From contig BCIM01000002.1 in the NCBI GenBank assembly GCA_039545315.1, positions 2,456,331-2,520,330 of the forward strand: a stretch of DNA of 64,000 nt, written 5' to 3'. The notes beneath the pieces are model-generated. The model worked only from the letters and a program-made list of their open reading frames with translations. It was not told the DNA's origin and did not search any database. The DNA comes from Kondoa malvinella (lineage: Eukaryota; Basidiomycota; Agaricostilbomycetes; Agaricostilbales; Kondoaceae). Below, one piece after another: positions 14,301-24,951 of the stretch. A program made the position numbers and the translations under genes. Position 1 is the stretch's first letter; each line of letters starts with the position of its first letter.

Positions 14301-15185
14301 CACAAGGTAGTCGGTGCTTTTGTTTGTGGTATTAGACGTATGAGCAGACTTGGGTAGGAAAGGATCTTCAGGCAATTCGGGAAAAGTGATGTTTGCGTTG
14401 GTATTGGTGCGGTTCAACTTCTGATGAGCTGTTGAATGCGGTGCATGAGATAGATCGCCTGGAGAATCTGGTAGAGAAGCAGCAGAGATATCGCCAGCAT
14501 GAGAGATGGTAGAAAAGTCGTGTGAGAGGTTTTCAGATTGGCCAGATCGGTCTCCACGAAGGTCGGAAGCGTTCGAGCCGAGCGAAGAACGAAGCCAAGG
14601 TTGCGGTCGCTGCTGAACGAGCCGAGCAATCTCTTGACCTGACGATGACTCGGGTCCTTGGGGATAAGTAGCGGAAGGGTCGATACCTTGATCTTGATCG
14701 ATGGACATTGATACTTCGCCATTGATTTCGCTATGAGAGCGAGAAAGTCGACCAGCATCTAGATGAGCTTGTGCAAGACGTTGCATTTCTGCTTCGGCGG
14801 AAAAGGTACCGGCGTTGAACGCGTAGCAAGCTAGAGCAGTCATACCAGCTTGAGTGTCTTCGCCTGAATCATCGGGAAAGGTCTTGGGGAATAGATTGGC
14901 ACCAGAGAGATTTGAAGCAGTCGGAGGCACGGATTCAGAGACATGAGAAACATTAGAGTCTTCCTCTTGCTGAGGCACAGCTGAACGAGCAGAGAATTGC
15001 GTTCCATGGAATTGCGTTGCCAATTGCGAGTCGCCTAGGAAAGCTTTGGCAGCATGGGAAGCAGCATATTGAGCTTGAGACTCTGGCTCCTCATCTTGCA
15101 CCTCTTCGTCGCCAGATTGAGGCGTGTTTGGAATCAAGACTCGCTGCCATTGCCCCTCGTCAGCTCGACGCTTCTGACAGGTCAT
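11316..15185 (-). CDS. Tudor-BRCT DNA damage checkpoint protein (Crb2/Rad9/53BP1 type)
   Basis: Very large protein (~1280 residues) in two exons. The first two thirds are low-complexity and rich in SQ/TQ and SP sites (targets of ATM/ATR and CDK kinases), with basic nuclear-signal clusters such as KKTTRTSGKKGKA. Next comes a tandem-Tudor-like region (RVFAYWKDDKSYYPSEIIG, LEVKFDDGSVTFNSYKDVRR), which in the family binds methylated histone H4K20, then tandem BRCT repeats (FKGYGFVLTGYEDGD; ALALGIPCISTRWVDESI; second repeat with NILVNMQWLKECLHSGRSLP). This order is that of Crb2, Rad9 and 53BP1, mediators that pass damage signals to Chk1/Rad53. The intron (about 11562-11612) uses an unremarkable GAG acceptor. 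A duplicated promoter segment lies just upstream (15209-15270) with an out-of-frame ATG at 15213. Confidence 0.85.
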
Positions 15186-15208
15186 ACGATGTCCTACGCA
15201 CGTTCCTT

Positions 15209-15270
15209 GCCATGCTCAGAGTGAGCGCAGCCCTTTGCTTTCAGTCACCTTGGCCGTCTTGATCTGAGAA
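15209..15270. repeat. direct repeat, copy 1 (upstream of checkpoint gene)
   Basis: 62-nt segment matching 16089-16151 in the same orientation with three substitutions and one 1-nt deletion by my alignment. It contains the minus-strand start-codon context GAGCATGGC of the neighbouring unknown gene, but here only 24 nt before the start codon of the checkpoint gene. The match resumes further out (ATGACACTCAGG versus CTGACACTCGGG) after a ~30-nt gap. Confidence 0.85.
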
Positions 15271-15353
15271 TATGACACTCAGGCCATACTGCGAATAGGT
15301 TTCAGGTCAGGTGTCGAATGATAATGTACACAAATGCTACTAGAGTCAATGAT

Positions 15354-16093
15354 TTACATCGAAACATATTCAATCATCCCATCAATCACGTCCGGTTCGT
15401 ACTGAGAGCTTTTGAGGGCCCTACTAATGTCGGTCGCGGTTACGCCTAGTAAAGCAGGAGCGTGGACTGGAACAATCTCTGAGTAACAATGTGAGGATAA
15501 AGGACGAAAGCCAGCTTACTGGTAGTGCAACATGAATCTCGCTCATGGCCCGCCTGTTTGACGTAGGGGCGTACCCAAGGCGTAGCGACCAACCATTCTG
15601 CGACAATTGAGAGGAAGCGAGCGGGCGTTGAAAAGCTTCTCGGTAATTTCAACGATTTCGCAATAGCTGGCGTCAAAGAGATCTTTGCTTCTTTGCCGTC
15701 GTCCACGCCTAGGGAGGTAAAAGTCTTGGCGGCTTGACAGCATTGTCAGCTAGCGAAGAGTTGCACACATGCTAGCGTACCTGAGGTGGAATAAGGTGCA
15801 GCCCATAGCGCATCAAGGGTTGCTCGTTCAACATCGGATAGCTGATAGTCTGAGACAGTAGCTCTTAAAATGCGAAGAATCTCCCCCTGTAAGATCGAAG
15901 AAACCTATACAACGGTTCAGCGCGCCATGTCTGCCATTTAGGGTACAGCACATACTTGGTTGATCGCCTCTCGCACTATGATACTGTTGCCGAGCTTGTG
16001 TAGTATTTCGGGCTTCGTCACTTGGTCCGCATCTTGTACGTCGTCCATAACGAGCAGACCGCTCTCATTAGTAGCGATTCTGCTTCGCGCCAT
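15354..16093 (-). CDS. hypothetical protein, unknown function
   Basis: I do not recognise a family. Four exons join in phase: MARSRIATNESGLLVMDD with HKLGNSIIVREAINQ; VSSILQGEILRILRATVSDY with ERATLDALWAAPYSTS; AAKTFTSLGVDDGKEAKISL with FLSIVAEWLVATPWVRPYVK; and IVPVHAPALLGVTATDISRA ending MIEYVSM. The encoded ~180 residues look soluble and helical with no signal peptide or membrane span. Consistent splice phases and the even amino-acid composition support a real gene. Start taken at the first in-frame ATG (16093); an in-frame open stretch continues upstream without ATG. Its promoter and start region are duplicated 880 bp downstream, next to the checkpoint gene. Confidence 0.6.
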
Positions 16094-16151
16094 GCTCAGA
16101 ATGAGCGCAGCCCCTTTGCTTTCACTCACCTTGGCCGTCTTGATTTGAGAA
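16089..16151. repeat. direct repeat, copy 2 (start region of unknown gene)
   Basis: Partner of 15209-15270. Spans the start codon (16091-16093) and proximal 5' leader of the unknown minus-strand gene. Because the other copy has lost one base in its C run and its downstream sequence differs, this is probably the original. Confidence 0.85.
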
Positions 16152-16238
16152 ATCTTTGTTTACCTCTTGTCAAAGTGCATCTGACACTCGGGTGCCTTTG
16201 TCAGTGCGTATAGGGCAGTGTGAAGGACAGAGATCTGA

Positions 16239-16334
16239 CTGATATAGCCATCGGAAAGAGAAATCGCGTGAATATGCACTATTTCTCACAATTCGCTTTA
16301 CGCAAAGTGAGTTGCGTGTCTAAGGCTATATCAG
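16239..16334. promoter_or_regulatory. 11-nt perfect inverted repeat around MDM10 exon 1
   Basis: CTGATATAGCC at 16239-16249 and GGCTATATCAG at 16324-16334 are exact reverse complements. The left arm lies in the 5' leader 25 nt before the MDM10 ATG; the right arm lies inside intron 1. The enclosed sequence can add further pairs (CTCAC with GTGAG), so unspliced RNA could fold the start codon and the first donor into one hairpin. Function is inference. Confidence 0.5.
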
Positions 16335-17818
16335 AGCTGAAAGAGATATGTAGTGGCTAGAAGAGGATGGCTGGCATCAAGGCAAAGACTCGTATAGCAC
16401 TTTGACGCATTCATCTCGCTGTAAAGTCTTGTCATCATGCATTCTTCGGGTCGGACTGACGTGAAAGATTAGCTCTTCTTGATTTTCCCGTTCCCGATGG
16501 TATGCTGTCTCTTTCCAACAACAGACTCTGACGCTAAGTGCTTCTGCCAGGCCTCTCACTCAGCGTATCCAAAAGCCCTTCAGACGCCTTTGCTTCTTCA
16601 GCCGTCCTACGAGCCTACTCAGCATCTGCAGCACCACAAACCTTTCTCACAGGCACAATAGGCTACCTCTCCTCTTCTTTACCCCTCAATCTCGCTTCTT
16701 CTTCCTCGACACCGCTCAAACGGGTAGTGGATCATTTCTTTGTACCAGCTTTACCTACAGAACCCCGCGAACGACCTATCATCCTGCAAGGCGGTGAAAG
16801 GGTCGATAAGAGAAGTACATTCCTCTATGGTTGCTTCCACGCTCCGACCGGAAGATTGGACGGTTTGGCCGCTGCTAGATTATCCCGCACTTGGCTAGGC
16901 ATGGTCTCGCTCATTTCGCTCCTTCCATCAACGCAACAGAAAGGTTTGGCCAACGTCGTACTAAACCTCCAGCATAACACTGGAACATGGGCGAGCGATT
17001 ATAGTTATAGTCTCGATGATGGGTTGGTAGGTTGTCGAGCGCTCTATCACTTCTCAGCGAGGGATGAAGAAGGAGGTGAAGGACTCAGAGGGAGGTTCAG
17101 CGCGGGTGGAGAAGTCTTCTTTTCCGCAAAGACAAAGTCGGCCGGTTGTAAGTGTCTAATTCAACACATGGGCGCGAGCTAATGTTGGGTCAGTATCGAC
17201 TGGCATAAGATTCACTACTCTACCTGAACAATCTGGACCCCTCAAGTCACTCTCACAGCCGCCTACAATAGCTACGTCCGTGCTGCGCTCATGGATAAAT
17301 CTTCGCTTACATCTGACAGCTTTACCGTCAACCCAATAATGGGTCACTTCTCAGCAGCGTACGCCTTCCATATATTGAACTATCGCGCCTAACAAGTTTA
17401 AATAGATACGCCGCGCAAGTAGGTCGCTCAATAGCTCTCTGTTCGCGATACGACTTCAACGTCCATTCCCTCTTGAGCGAATTATCAGTAGGCGGAGAAT
17501 GGTTGCAACGCAGAAGAGATGCAAGAGGATCGAAAGCGAAACGAAAAGATGCTTCTGGTATGGCGCGCTCGTTTTGGCGCTCAGTCTCGGATGCGGACGA
17601 AGATGTGACAAGTATCATCAAAGCTAGGGTGTCCACTTCATCTGTACGTTCAGACTCTCTACTGGTAATATTGCTGAGAGCGGAAGTAGGAGGTCGGATT
17701 GGCCTGGGAAACAAAGTTGGCAAATTGTCTGTGTTCGGTCGGCGTTACGCTAGATGTGGGCAGGTCGAAACCTTTGCATGCGTTTGGTGCTTCTGTACAG
17801 TACTTTTCATCGGGATGA
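16274..17818 (+). CDS. MDM10: mitochondrial distribution and morphology protein 10 (ERMES/SAM beta-barrel)
   Basis: Outer-membrane beta-barrel of the VDAC/Tom40 superfamily; a subunit of the ERMES ER-mitochondria tether and a partner of the SAM assembly complex. The family start is recovered from three small exons: MHYFSQFALRK, DGWHQGKDSYSTLTHSS, and SLLDFPVPD leading to GLSLSVSKSPSDAF. The barrel continues through FLTGTIGYLSSSLPL, STFLYGCFHAPTGRLDG, FNVHSLLSELSVGGEWL and ends after a further intron with EVGLAWETKLANCLCSVGVT and ASVQYFSSG, the beta-signal-like final strand. About six introns. Stop codon is 29 bp from that of the convergent membrane-protein gene. Start codon sits within the inverted repeat described separately. 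Confidence 0.88.
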
Positions 17819-17847
17819 ATGTATTTCAAACAAGCACACGCTAATCA

Positions 17848-18914
17848 TCAACGCTTCTGTCGCCACGGACCTGGTGAGCCAGGCGTTTGTACATCAGCGC
17901 CTCTGCCGTCTTTGGGCCCCTGAAAGTCTGCGCCTTGCCTGAATTGGATTGGTGAATCTCGCGACCACCATCGGAAGATGCAGCTGCCCAGCACATAGGT
18001 ACAGACAGCTGCGTTGATGTGCACGCCTAGTCTTGGCTGAATGCCGACCGGAACAGAGATTTTGCTACGTTTGTGAGTCAACGTCAGTCAGCTCTCGGGC
18101 AGTCACGAATAGCGTACACTTTCAGCAGCGGTTCGGGCCAGTACACGAGACCTCCGAATGCAACGATTTCGTATATGCAGATCCAGATCGTCGCGAAGAG
18201 GATGAGGACGGACCACAGAGACTGTCTCAGCGAAGGCATCCACTTGTTTCGCAAGCTCGAGGTCTTGTGCTCCAAATCAGGCATACAGATGATCATAGCT
18301 TCGCAGCACATGACAAGCGCAAGAGAAGCGACCACTAGAAAGAGTTGCATTGAGCCGCAACTTGGCTGACAAGGCATTCACCCACAGACAGCAAGTAATC
18401 CTAAAACAGCTTTGCGAACGTCGTTAGCTGTACCTTCCATGATGCCGATCGGTGTGTCGAAATGCTTGTTGAGCTTCATGCCCTTCTGAAGCAATGCGGT
18501 CTGGGGAAAATGATGAGAAACGTTATAAACTGGTGAAGCGGAAGCTACCTTCTTGATCTTCCAGTAGTCTTGTTCAAGAGAATACCCAAGCGCAGCAACG
18601 CCAGCAAGATCGTACAGGGCCAAAAAGATACGAACCCAAACAGGAACTAGCGAAACAATGTTAAGATGAATGCTTCTATTTCGCAAGCAAGGCTTACAAG
18701 TGCCTCGAAAGACGAATCTAAGCCAGTCGAGTCGCCCATTTGACCGAAGGATTGTCGGTACGGCATTAGTGTCATATCGCGATTGCGAAGACTTTTCGAT
18801 TCCGCCAGACGAGCGGCGAGATTTTCGCTCGATTACCGGCTTATCGTCCAGATCATCGTCAGAGTCAGAGTCATAGTTATCGCGTCTCGACCTTCGAGAG
18901 CAGCAGATAGGCAT
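17848..18914 (-). CDS. multi-pass membrane protein, unknown function
   Basis: Not recognised. The N-terminus (MPICCSRRSRRDNYDSDSDD) is basic then acidic, followed by a Ser-rich cytosolic-looking segment. Four hydrophobic segments follow: VPVWVRIFLALYDLAGVAAL, one around DVRKAVLGLLAV plus LFLVVASLALVMCCEAMIIC, LWSVLILFATIWICIYEIVA, and one in the last exon (INAAVCTYVLGSCIFRWW). The tail is polar (ADFQGPKDGRGADVQTPGSP). This resembles small fungal tetraspan proteins, but no family motif is visible. Convergent with MDM10. Four or five exons; the inner joins are approximate. Confidence 0.6.
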
Positions 18915-19112
18915 TCTGATTGGTCACTTGAAGACAGCTCGAAGAATTAGCCTACAGGCTGGTAGCACAGCCCAAAGAGACCATATATCGGAAAAGAGGG
19001 ATACAGAAGCCCGGGCGACGATAGACAGATAAAAGTACAAGCATAATTACAGATCTGCCACAGAATTAGTACCAAATGGCTAAATCAATAAGGGAATCAT
19101 ACCTATGAGCAA

Positions 19113-20938
19113 CTACAACTCGATGATGGCAAACCATAGCAGCCCACTAATACCTCCCAGGATGATAGCAAAGAAGGGTTGTAGTCCGAACCATCGTCCG
19201 CTTACAAAACTCATAGCCGTCATGGCTATCAGCGATATTAGCTCGCGATGGCAAGATAGTATTCAGCGAGTGCTTACCTATCCACCACGGATCCGTGCCC
19301 AAAGGTATACCACTCCTGTTCTCCGGCTCGACCAGCCCGATCTGATACAACCGATACACAGCAGCAAAGACCAACCCTACAGCCAAAGCGTTGATTCCAC
19401 GAAGAAGCGAGCGAACCCAACGACGAGAGCGAAGTTCTTTCCAGAGACCGATGCAGCCTGATGCAAGGACTATTCCCGGTGTGAAGATGCCGAGGAAGGC
19501 AATCAGAGCGCCAACTGCTGAGTGCGTTCCGGTTCCATTGACAGCTAGCGATCCGAGGAAGATGGCAAAATTGAAATTGGGTCCTGGGAAAGCTTGGATG
19601 ATGGCCAGACCGAGTAAGAAATCGCGCGAAGAGACCCAGCCTGCGATCTTTTGTCAGCGAGGAAGCTTTGTATGTCTGCCGACTTACCAGGCGATACAAC
19701 GTAGTCTCTAAGCAAAGGGATCACGACCGGTCCACCGCCAAAGATGATTGTGCTGCGAAAACAAAGATATATCAAGGTGAATCGCAATTGTGTAGACGCA
19801 CGCTCACCCTGCTAGGTACATGTTTCCAAACAAGGCGAAGGGTCGAGGCGGGTCGCTCAGGGTATTGCGAAGCGTAATGATGATGACGAAAGAGACGAGG
19901 AAAGCTGAAATAATAGCCAGACCAGTTTTCCACGAGATGACGGTAATGACATTCTCGCTAGGTGTTGTTCGAGCTTCTGAGACTTGCTGAGGAGGCTGTT
20001 GTATAACAGGTTGAGAAACAGCTGTAGCTGTACCGACTCTTCGTAGTTGAGCTGGCGAATTATCATTGGCAGACGGCATCTTGCTCATCTCTGTTTCAGG
20101 CTGAGGTGAAACTTCTGGATCCGGCTTGAAAGGTTTTCGGATGTGCAGCTTGACCAAGATCCAATTCCACAAGCCAAGATCGTACGCCATGGTCAAGAGA
20201 CCGCCAGCAAACAGCAATACCGGGATGTACCATAAAGCGTTGTACAGGATTCCTGCTATGCCGCCTGCGCAGACTAGGATTCGAGTGAGCCTGTCGGTAA
20301 TGGCCTTTTCTGCTAATTGAACTCCAGCTAGCGCAATGATGCCGACGGTTGCAGCATTCAATCCAGAGATCAGAGCATAGACAGGACCAGGAAGGACGTC
20401 TGGCGTTCGAGCGATACCTAGAGACGTTGCAAGATATGAGTAAAGCAAAGTTGTTTTACGCTATACCCTACCCAAAGAAAGCCCATACATTCCAGCAGCT
20501 CCAGGCAAAGACCAGAGCAAGAGCGCCATGAAACCTGCAAGGAAGCCGGCGCGGACAGTGCAGATGACGAACAGAGCTTTCGTGGAAGCAGGGCCGCTAA
20601 GCGCTTGCGAGATTGCAAAGATTTCCTGCCAGGCTTGCTCGTCGATCCATTGTAGCTTCTCTACAAAGGTTTCATGGAACTGTGCGAACGGATGAGCGAT
20701 GCTCTGCCAGCGAAGGGCAAACTTACTATCTTGAAGTGCGTAGGGGGACCACCGAACGAAGTAAAGCCCAGCATCTGTATCTGCATTCAGCCAAGCCCCA
20801 TAACACAGACTGATCACTCACCCATGTATGCTTGAAGACATCTAGCAAAGGGCCTTTGCCTTGAGCATGCTCTTCCCTTGTTGGACCTTGAAGACCACGC
20901 GATAATTTGCTCTTTAGCGTTCGCAAGCTGTTTTGCAT
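19113..20938 (-). CDS. chromate ion transporter (CHR family)
   Basis: Member of the chromate transporter (ChrA) family, found in bacteria and many fungi; bacterial members export chromate and give resistance. Two homologous halves are visible, each opening with the family motif: LLDVFKHTW then MLGFTSFGGPPTHFK near the N-terminus, and STIIFGGGPVVIPLLRDYVV after the middle. Multiple hydrophobic segments follow (e.g. AGFLAGFMALLLWSLPGAAG; YSYLATSLG; AFPGPNFNFAIFLGS; GIFTPGIVLASGCIGL). The halves are joined by a long polar cytosolic linker (about 19960-20130: HIRKPFKPDPEVSPQP to QQPPQQVSEARTTPS). The last exon reads FFAIILGGISGLLWFAIIEL and stops. ~8 exons, length near 500 residues. Fungal substrate not known; anion export is an inference from the family. 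Confidence 0.88.
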
Positions 20939-21567
20939 GTTGCTGGCGGTCGAGAGTCTTGCAGCAACAGACTTTGCAGCCCAGCGGAACTTGATAGTGG
21001 GACCTAAATATCAAGAACGTGCGCCGGTGGGTGGCAGGAGGTCTTGGCTTGCGGATGAGCGCACGTAGGCGCACCTAGGAAGCTTCTCAAAAGGACGCAA
21101 AGCAAGCAGAAGTTACCGTATGTCGAAGACGGAGGAGCTGGTGCAACGAGTCAACTCCCTCAAAAATGTTCTCTCATCATGTGTCAAGTGGCTCTCTACA
21201 GAGTCTCCGATAAACTTCTCTGTGTCTGCCTCAATGCTGCCTACTCGCATGCCTACATCCAATGGTCATGCATCGTTTGAGTCTTTCCAGGAAGTACGCC
21301 TTACATTCCGATAAGGCTCTCCCTCTTCTCTAGCAAGCATTTCAAGCTATGTTTCGGCTCAGAACATACGGCGACCAGTAGATCTTTGGCCATACCAGGC
21401 GAGGCGATGCACCATCGAAAAACCTTCTGCAGCTCTGACCTTGCTCTTCTTCCTCTTTATCTCTTACTCTTCCATCTCATACGTTCTCTCTCGTCACTCT
21501 CCGTCCATCATATCTCCATCTGTCTCTCGTTTCCATAGATCGGAATCTCATCTTTGCTACTATCATC
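20939..21567. other. divergent promoter region
   Basis: Lies between the divergent chromate transporter and the Cys-rich gene. An open frame starting at 21120 (MSKTEELVQRVNSLKNVLSS...) could be a separate small exon but has no family match or proven splice partner. From 21420 to 21567 the sequence is strongly CT-rich, typical of a fungal 5' leader. Confidence 0.4.
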
Positions 21568-22545
21568 ATGCCTCAACCCCAACGAAGTACTACGACAAGA
21601 CCGAAAAAGGCTCATTCGAAGCCTCAGGCCGCTCAGCAAGAGCAGCCTCAGTTCAGAGAGGATATGAAGGTTGAAGGCGCGGCTTACGCTAAAGAAGTGG
21701 CTATGCAGCATCAATTGACGGATACCAAGGCTCCAGGTATTGCAGAAGCCTATGAGAAATGGGACAAAGTCGACGAGAGCTGCTGCGCCATGGAGATTAT
21801 TCGCTGTACGTCTCCCGCTATAATTCGGACAATTGCTGATTCCTGTCTCAGCATTTGGCATCCCCAATCTCATCGCCTGTACCTCGTCTGTCCTATTCGG
21901 CCATGTTTGCAGTGCTGTTTGCAAGTCTCGAGATGTACAGTTCAAATGCGACGAGTTCCAGAGGGATGCAGATGCACACAACTGTGCTGCGATTTGCGTC
22001 TGCTCAAGTAAGTGTACCTTACTTTACATTCTTCTCATGCTGATCTCTATCCAGAGTACATTGCTTCTAACCTTGTAAGCATCTGCCATCTGGGACTGCT
22101 CCGCGCTAACATCGAGCAGCTGGATACCGTGCCAGGCATCAGACCAGTGCGCAAAGTCATGAAGATTTGCTCAAAGTTCAGGTGTCTATCGTGCTTCCGA
22201 AGATGTGAATGCAACTATGCGGAAAGCTACAAAGCGATGATGCTCGGCAAGTACGAAACTCAAGAAGCTCTGGCTAGGGCATATTTTTATATCGGGAGCT
22301 GGCATGCCAAGGTCTTCGGAATCTTCTTGAATGTCTTGTCGCGTATCCATTCCAGTCTATATCCATTGCGCAACGCTGCACTGCATTTCTCGCATTTCCG
22401 CATCTGCGGTCTTTGCTTTCGCTTTCTCCAGTGCGCTTCTTGCGCTTCTTGCGCTTCGACTCAGCTCGGGTACCTTCAGTTTGCCTCAAGTTACGCCCTG
22501 CTACCCACTCCAGCAGCAAAGCCAGTATCGGGATCTTTGGTTTAA
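21568..22545 (+). CDS. cysteine-rich hypothetical protein
   Basis: Unknown. Exon 1 is polar and Gln/Lys-rich (MPQPQRSTTTRPKKAHSKPQ...) and ends near KWDKVDESCCAMEIIR. Exon 2 encodes FGIPNLIACTSSVLFGHVC and a Cys-rich run (CKSRDVQFKCDEFQ, HNCAAICVCS); exon 3 is tiny (EYIASNL); exon 4 carries KICSKFRCLSCFRRCECNY and IGSWHAKVFGIFLNVLS. At least 14 cysteines recur in pairs, suggesting metal binding or disulfides, but there is no signal peptide. The open frame runs to 22545; the last third has a threefold GCGCTTCTT-like repeat (22433-22460) and may be intronic or untranslated, so the C-terminus is uncertain. Confidence 0.5.
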
Positions 22546-22874
22546 GGCAGTCTCGTTCGGTCATTATTTGATACAGCTCTGTCTACATGCTATACACGAT
22601 TGAATACCTCACAGCGATTGATGGACAGCGTCAGCGCCTTCTTCCAAGATGCCTTCAGTTCAAGCCAGTGATTACTGATCGATGATTGGTGACCATGCTG
22701 TCTTTGCCCTGCCTACTTGCTCGAGTCCCCCTTCGTTTGCTTCTTCTTGCTCCTGCCTGCACATTTCCCCTTATGGAATTCCCAATCTTGCTTTTGGCAA
22801 CCGCTAGAGCAGTACATGGAGATATTGCATCTGTTCAATACGAAAGAAGAAAAAAGTCAGCATCCTCTTCAATG
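22546..22874. other. convergent 3' intergenic region
   Basis: Between two converging genes; expected to hold both 3' untranslated regions. No gene or repeat seen. Confidence 0.4.
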
Positions 22875-23789
22875 TCAGTATAGGTATGCGACGGACAGAC
22901 TGCAGCAACTGAACTTGGGTATCTTCTTATCCAACCTCATCCGAGCCTTTTCTATCGTATCAGTCGAGAAATAGGCCAAACAGTTCTGACAACCAAAGTC
23001 GCAAGTACCGACTGTGGCCTTGATCTCAGGATGGGCATAGATCAGAGCGAATCGTTCGGCTGAAGTAGGCTGTCGCTGTGCTTTGACCAAATCGACGCGT
23101 AGCACAGAAGGAATGTGATTCATGTTCTCTTTCGGGGCTGGCCATCGAAAGAGGATGGCTATTCGGACAAAGCAGAGTTCCAAACTATCCCTTTCGGATC
23201 GAAGGTGTTGCTCGTTCCTCGATGCGGTCGCGTACATCCAGAAAATGGTGAGCCAACCCGACCAGCCTTGTATGACATCCGGGCGATCCTTGTACTTTCC
23301 CAACAACGCATCTACCATCCCCGGTCTTCTACCCAACGATTCTACCAGGACGTGCAGCCAATTATGACTAGGTAACGCGTTGCCGGCAATGCATTTGCAA
23401 ACATACGCCAAATTGACATATAGAGCCAAGCACAGGGATACTTCAGCGTCTTCTTGTGGTAACGCTCGACTGGAATTGGTAGACAAGAAGGTATATTGCT
23501 AAGAGAGACAGAGCGGTTGCAAGTTTCGGTCAAAGTCCATGCGGTTGTCGTCCATCTGAATCGCTAACTCTCGCTTCCACAAAGCGACCATTGTTTCCTG
23601 ATGCTCCGCTAACAAACGCCGATAGACTATGAGTTTGAGCGCATCCGAAGCCGGATCTGACGAGCTGCTGCGGTCCTTGAAACGGTCATTTTTGACGAGG
23701 CTTGGCCAATCGTCCCTCTCTGCTGCTTTGACATGTCGGTCAACGAATTCTGGCAGTCGCTGGATCAGATCTTTGGGCAGCTGGTCCAT
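22875..23789 (-). CDS. hypothetical helical protein
   Basis: Unknown. Two exons join in phase (donor GTCTCT near 23510, acceptor CGAG near 23475), giving a ~285-residue protein. It begins MDQLPKDLIQRLPEFVDRHV and continues with charged helices (DALKLIVYRRLLAEHQETMV), then LCLALYVNLAYVCKCIAGNA, NWLHVLVESLGRRPGMVDAL, GWSGWLTIFWMYATASRNEQ and a Cys-containing CDFGCQNCLAYF near the end. No signal peptide or clear membrane span. Its start codon is only 63 bp from that of the divergent gene at 23853, so the two share a promoter. Confidence 0.55.
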
Positions 23790-23852
23790 TGATGTCGGAA
23801 GCGTCTTGGGTGATCTAGAAAGGGTTGCAAAAGTGATCAACAGGCCAAAGCG

Positions 23853-24544
23853 ATGCTCATGTCTGTTCTCTTTCTGCTTCCATAACTGTCAATTACTACA
23901 GAAGAGGGCTTGCTCCAGCATCCAACGTGTCGACAGACAGCAATATCAAGTCTGGACATGCTTTAACCGCACAGGTCATGTTTGGCCTGTCCCTGTATTT
24001 GGAGCGATAGAGTACTACGTCAATACCATCCATGACAAATATCGGCAAATTGACGCTGTATCGTTTGCGGATACGGAAGCGCTTCAAGCTGGTTTAGCGG
24101 AACTGGAAATGCTGCAGACGACATATAGCGCCTATGCATGGACTTATCTTCAGCAAGGTTGGCCAGTCTTCTCGACGACTTGGCTCTTGTTGCGGGAATT
24201 GATTGAGGGTGAGTCGTTTGGACCTTGCACTTCAGTTGTGCTGAGCCTTCTTTCACAGTCACCGATGAACATGTAGCAGATCTGGTCTGTAAGCTCATCA
24301 TCTAAATCACCGTTAAGCATCTGCTGAGTCCCCGTCAGCTCATGTCAGATCGCTTTCGCATCAGGCAGATAGCCGCTTCTCATCATCTGTCTCTGTCGAT
24401 CCTGGGAGTGCCGTAGCTTCTCTCCTCCTTGTGCCACCAGACCAATCCGTCGACACTGTCCAAACACCTACTGTCTACGACGAATCACCTTCGGCGGAAA
24501 GCGAAAGTCTCTTGAGAAACAGCGAAAGTGTAGCGGAGGAGTAG
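23853..24544 (+). CDS. hypothetical protein with acidic Ser-rich tail
   Basis: Unknown. The core exon (about 23902-24209) reads CFNRTGHVWPVPVFGAIEYY and on through AVSFADTEALQAGLAELEML and YLQQGWPVFSTTWLLLRELI. Two further exons join in phase: VTDEHVADLV (donor GTAAGC) and SHVRSLSHQADSRFSSSVSV running to SAESESLLRNSESVAEE and a stop. The phase agreement across both introns is the main support. The start is less sure: a short first exon MLMS at 23853 with a GTTCTC donor fits, but another upstream exon is possible. Shares a promoter with the gene on the other strand. Confidence 0.5.
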
Positions 24545-24951
24545 CTGGAGAGGCGCAAAGCTTGGACTAGGTCTGGAGATGAAGAGCTATAATCTAGGTC
24601 TGTTCTATTCCTGGTGTCCAGCTGCGCAATCTGACATACGTGCTGCTTAGATGCTCATAGTCAAGTAGCCGAGTCATCTGCTACAAGCTGACCAGTCCTG
24701 GTCTTGCTGTTGGACTGGTATAGCTTTGGCCCGATGAAACCTTTCGGGCTTGAGCGAGACGATCAGCATGCTGGCAATGACTTAAATTCGGTGCGGTGAT
24801 ATGCTTGTGTTAACATCACGTATGATAGTAGCAGATGTCTATAACCTCGGATTATGTACTCAACGAGACTTGACCTCGAACAACCTCATGATACCAGATT
24901 GAACCTGTTTGATATCCGCGTCAAGGCTGATACCACCTAGAGAAGCCGATA
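24545..24951. other. intergenic region before UPF3
   Basis: About 400 bp of unremarkable sequence that should hold the 3' end of the previous gene and the UPF3 promoter. Confidence 0.4.

Noticed and set aside
22433..22460. Tandem GCGCTTCTT units as a possible satellite or repeat-protein domain
   Set aside because: Only about three imperfect units, in a part of the gene that may be untranslated.
23629..23852. Extension of the plus-strand gene upstream to 23629
   Set aside because: That part is antisense to the well-phased minus-strand gene starting at 23789; a short first exon at 23853 is preferred.
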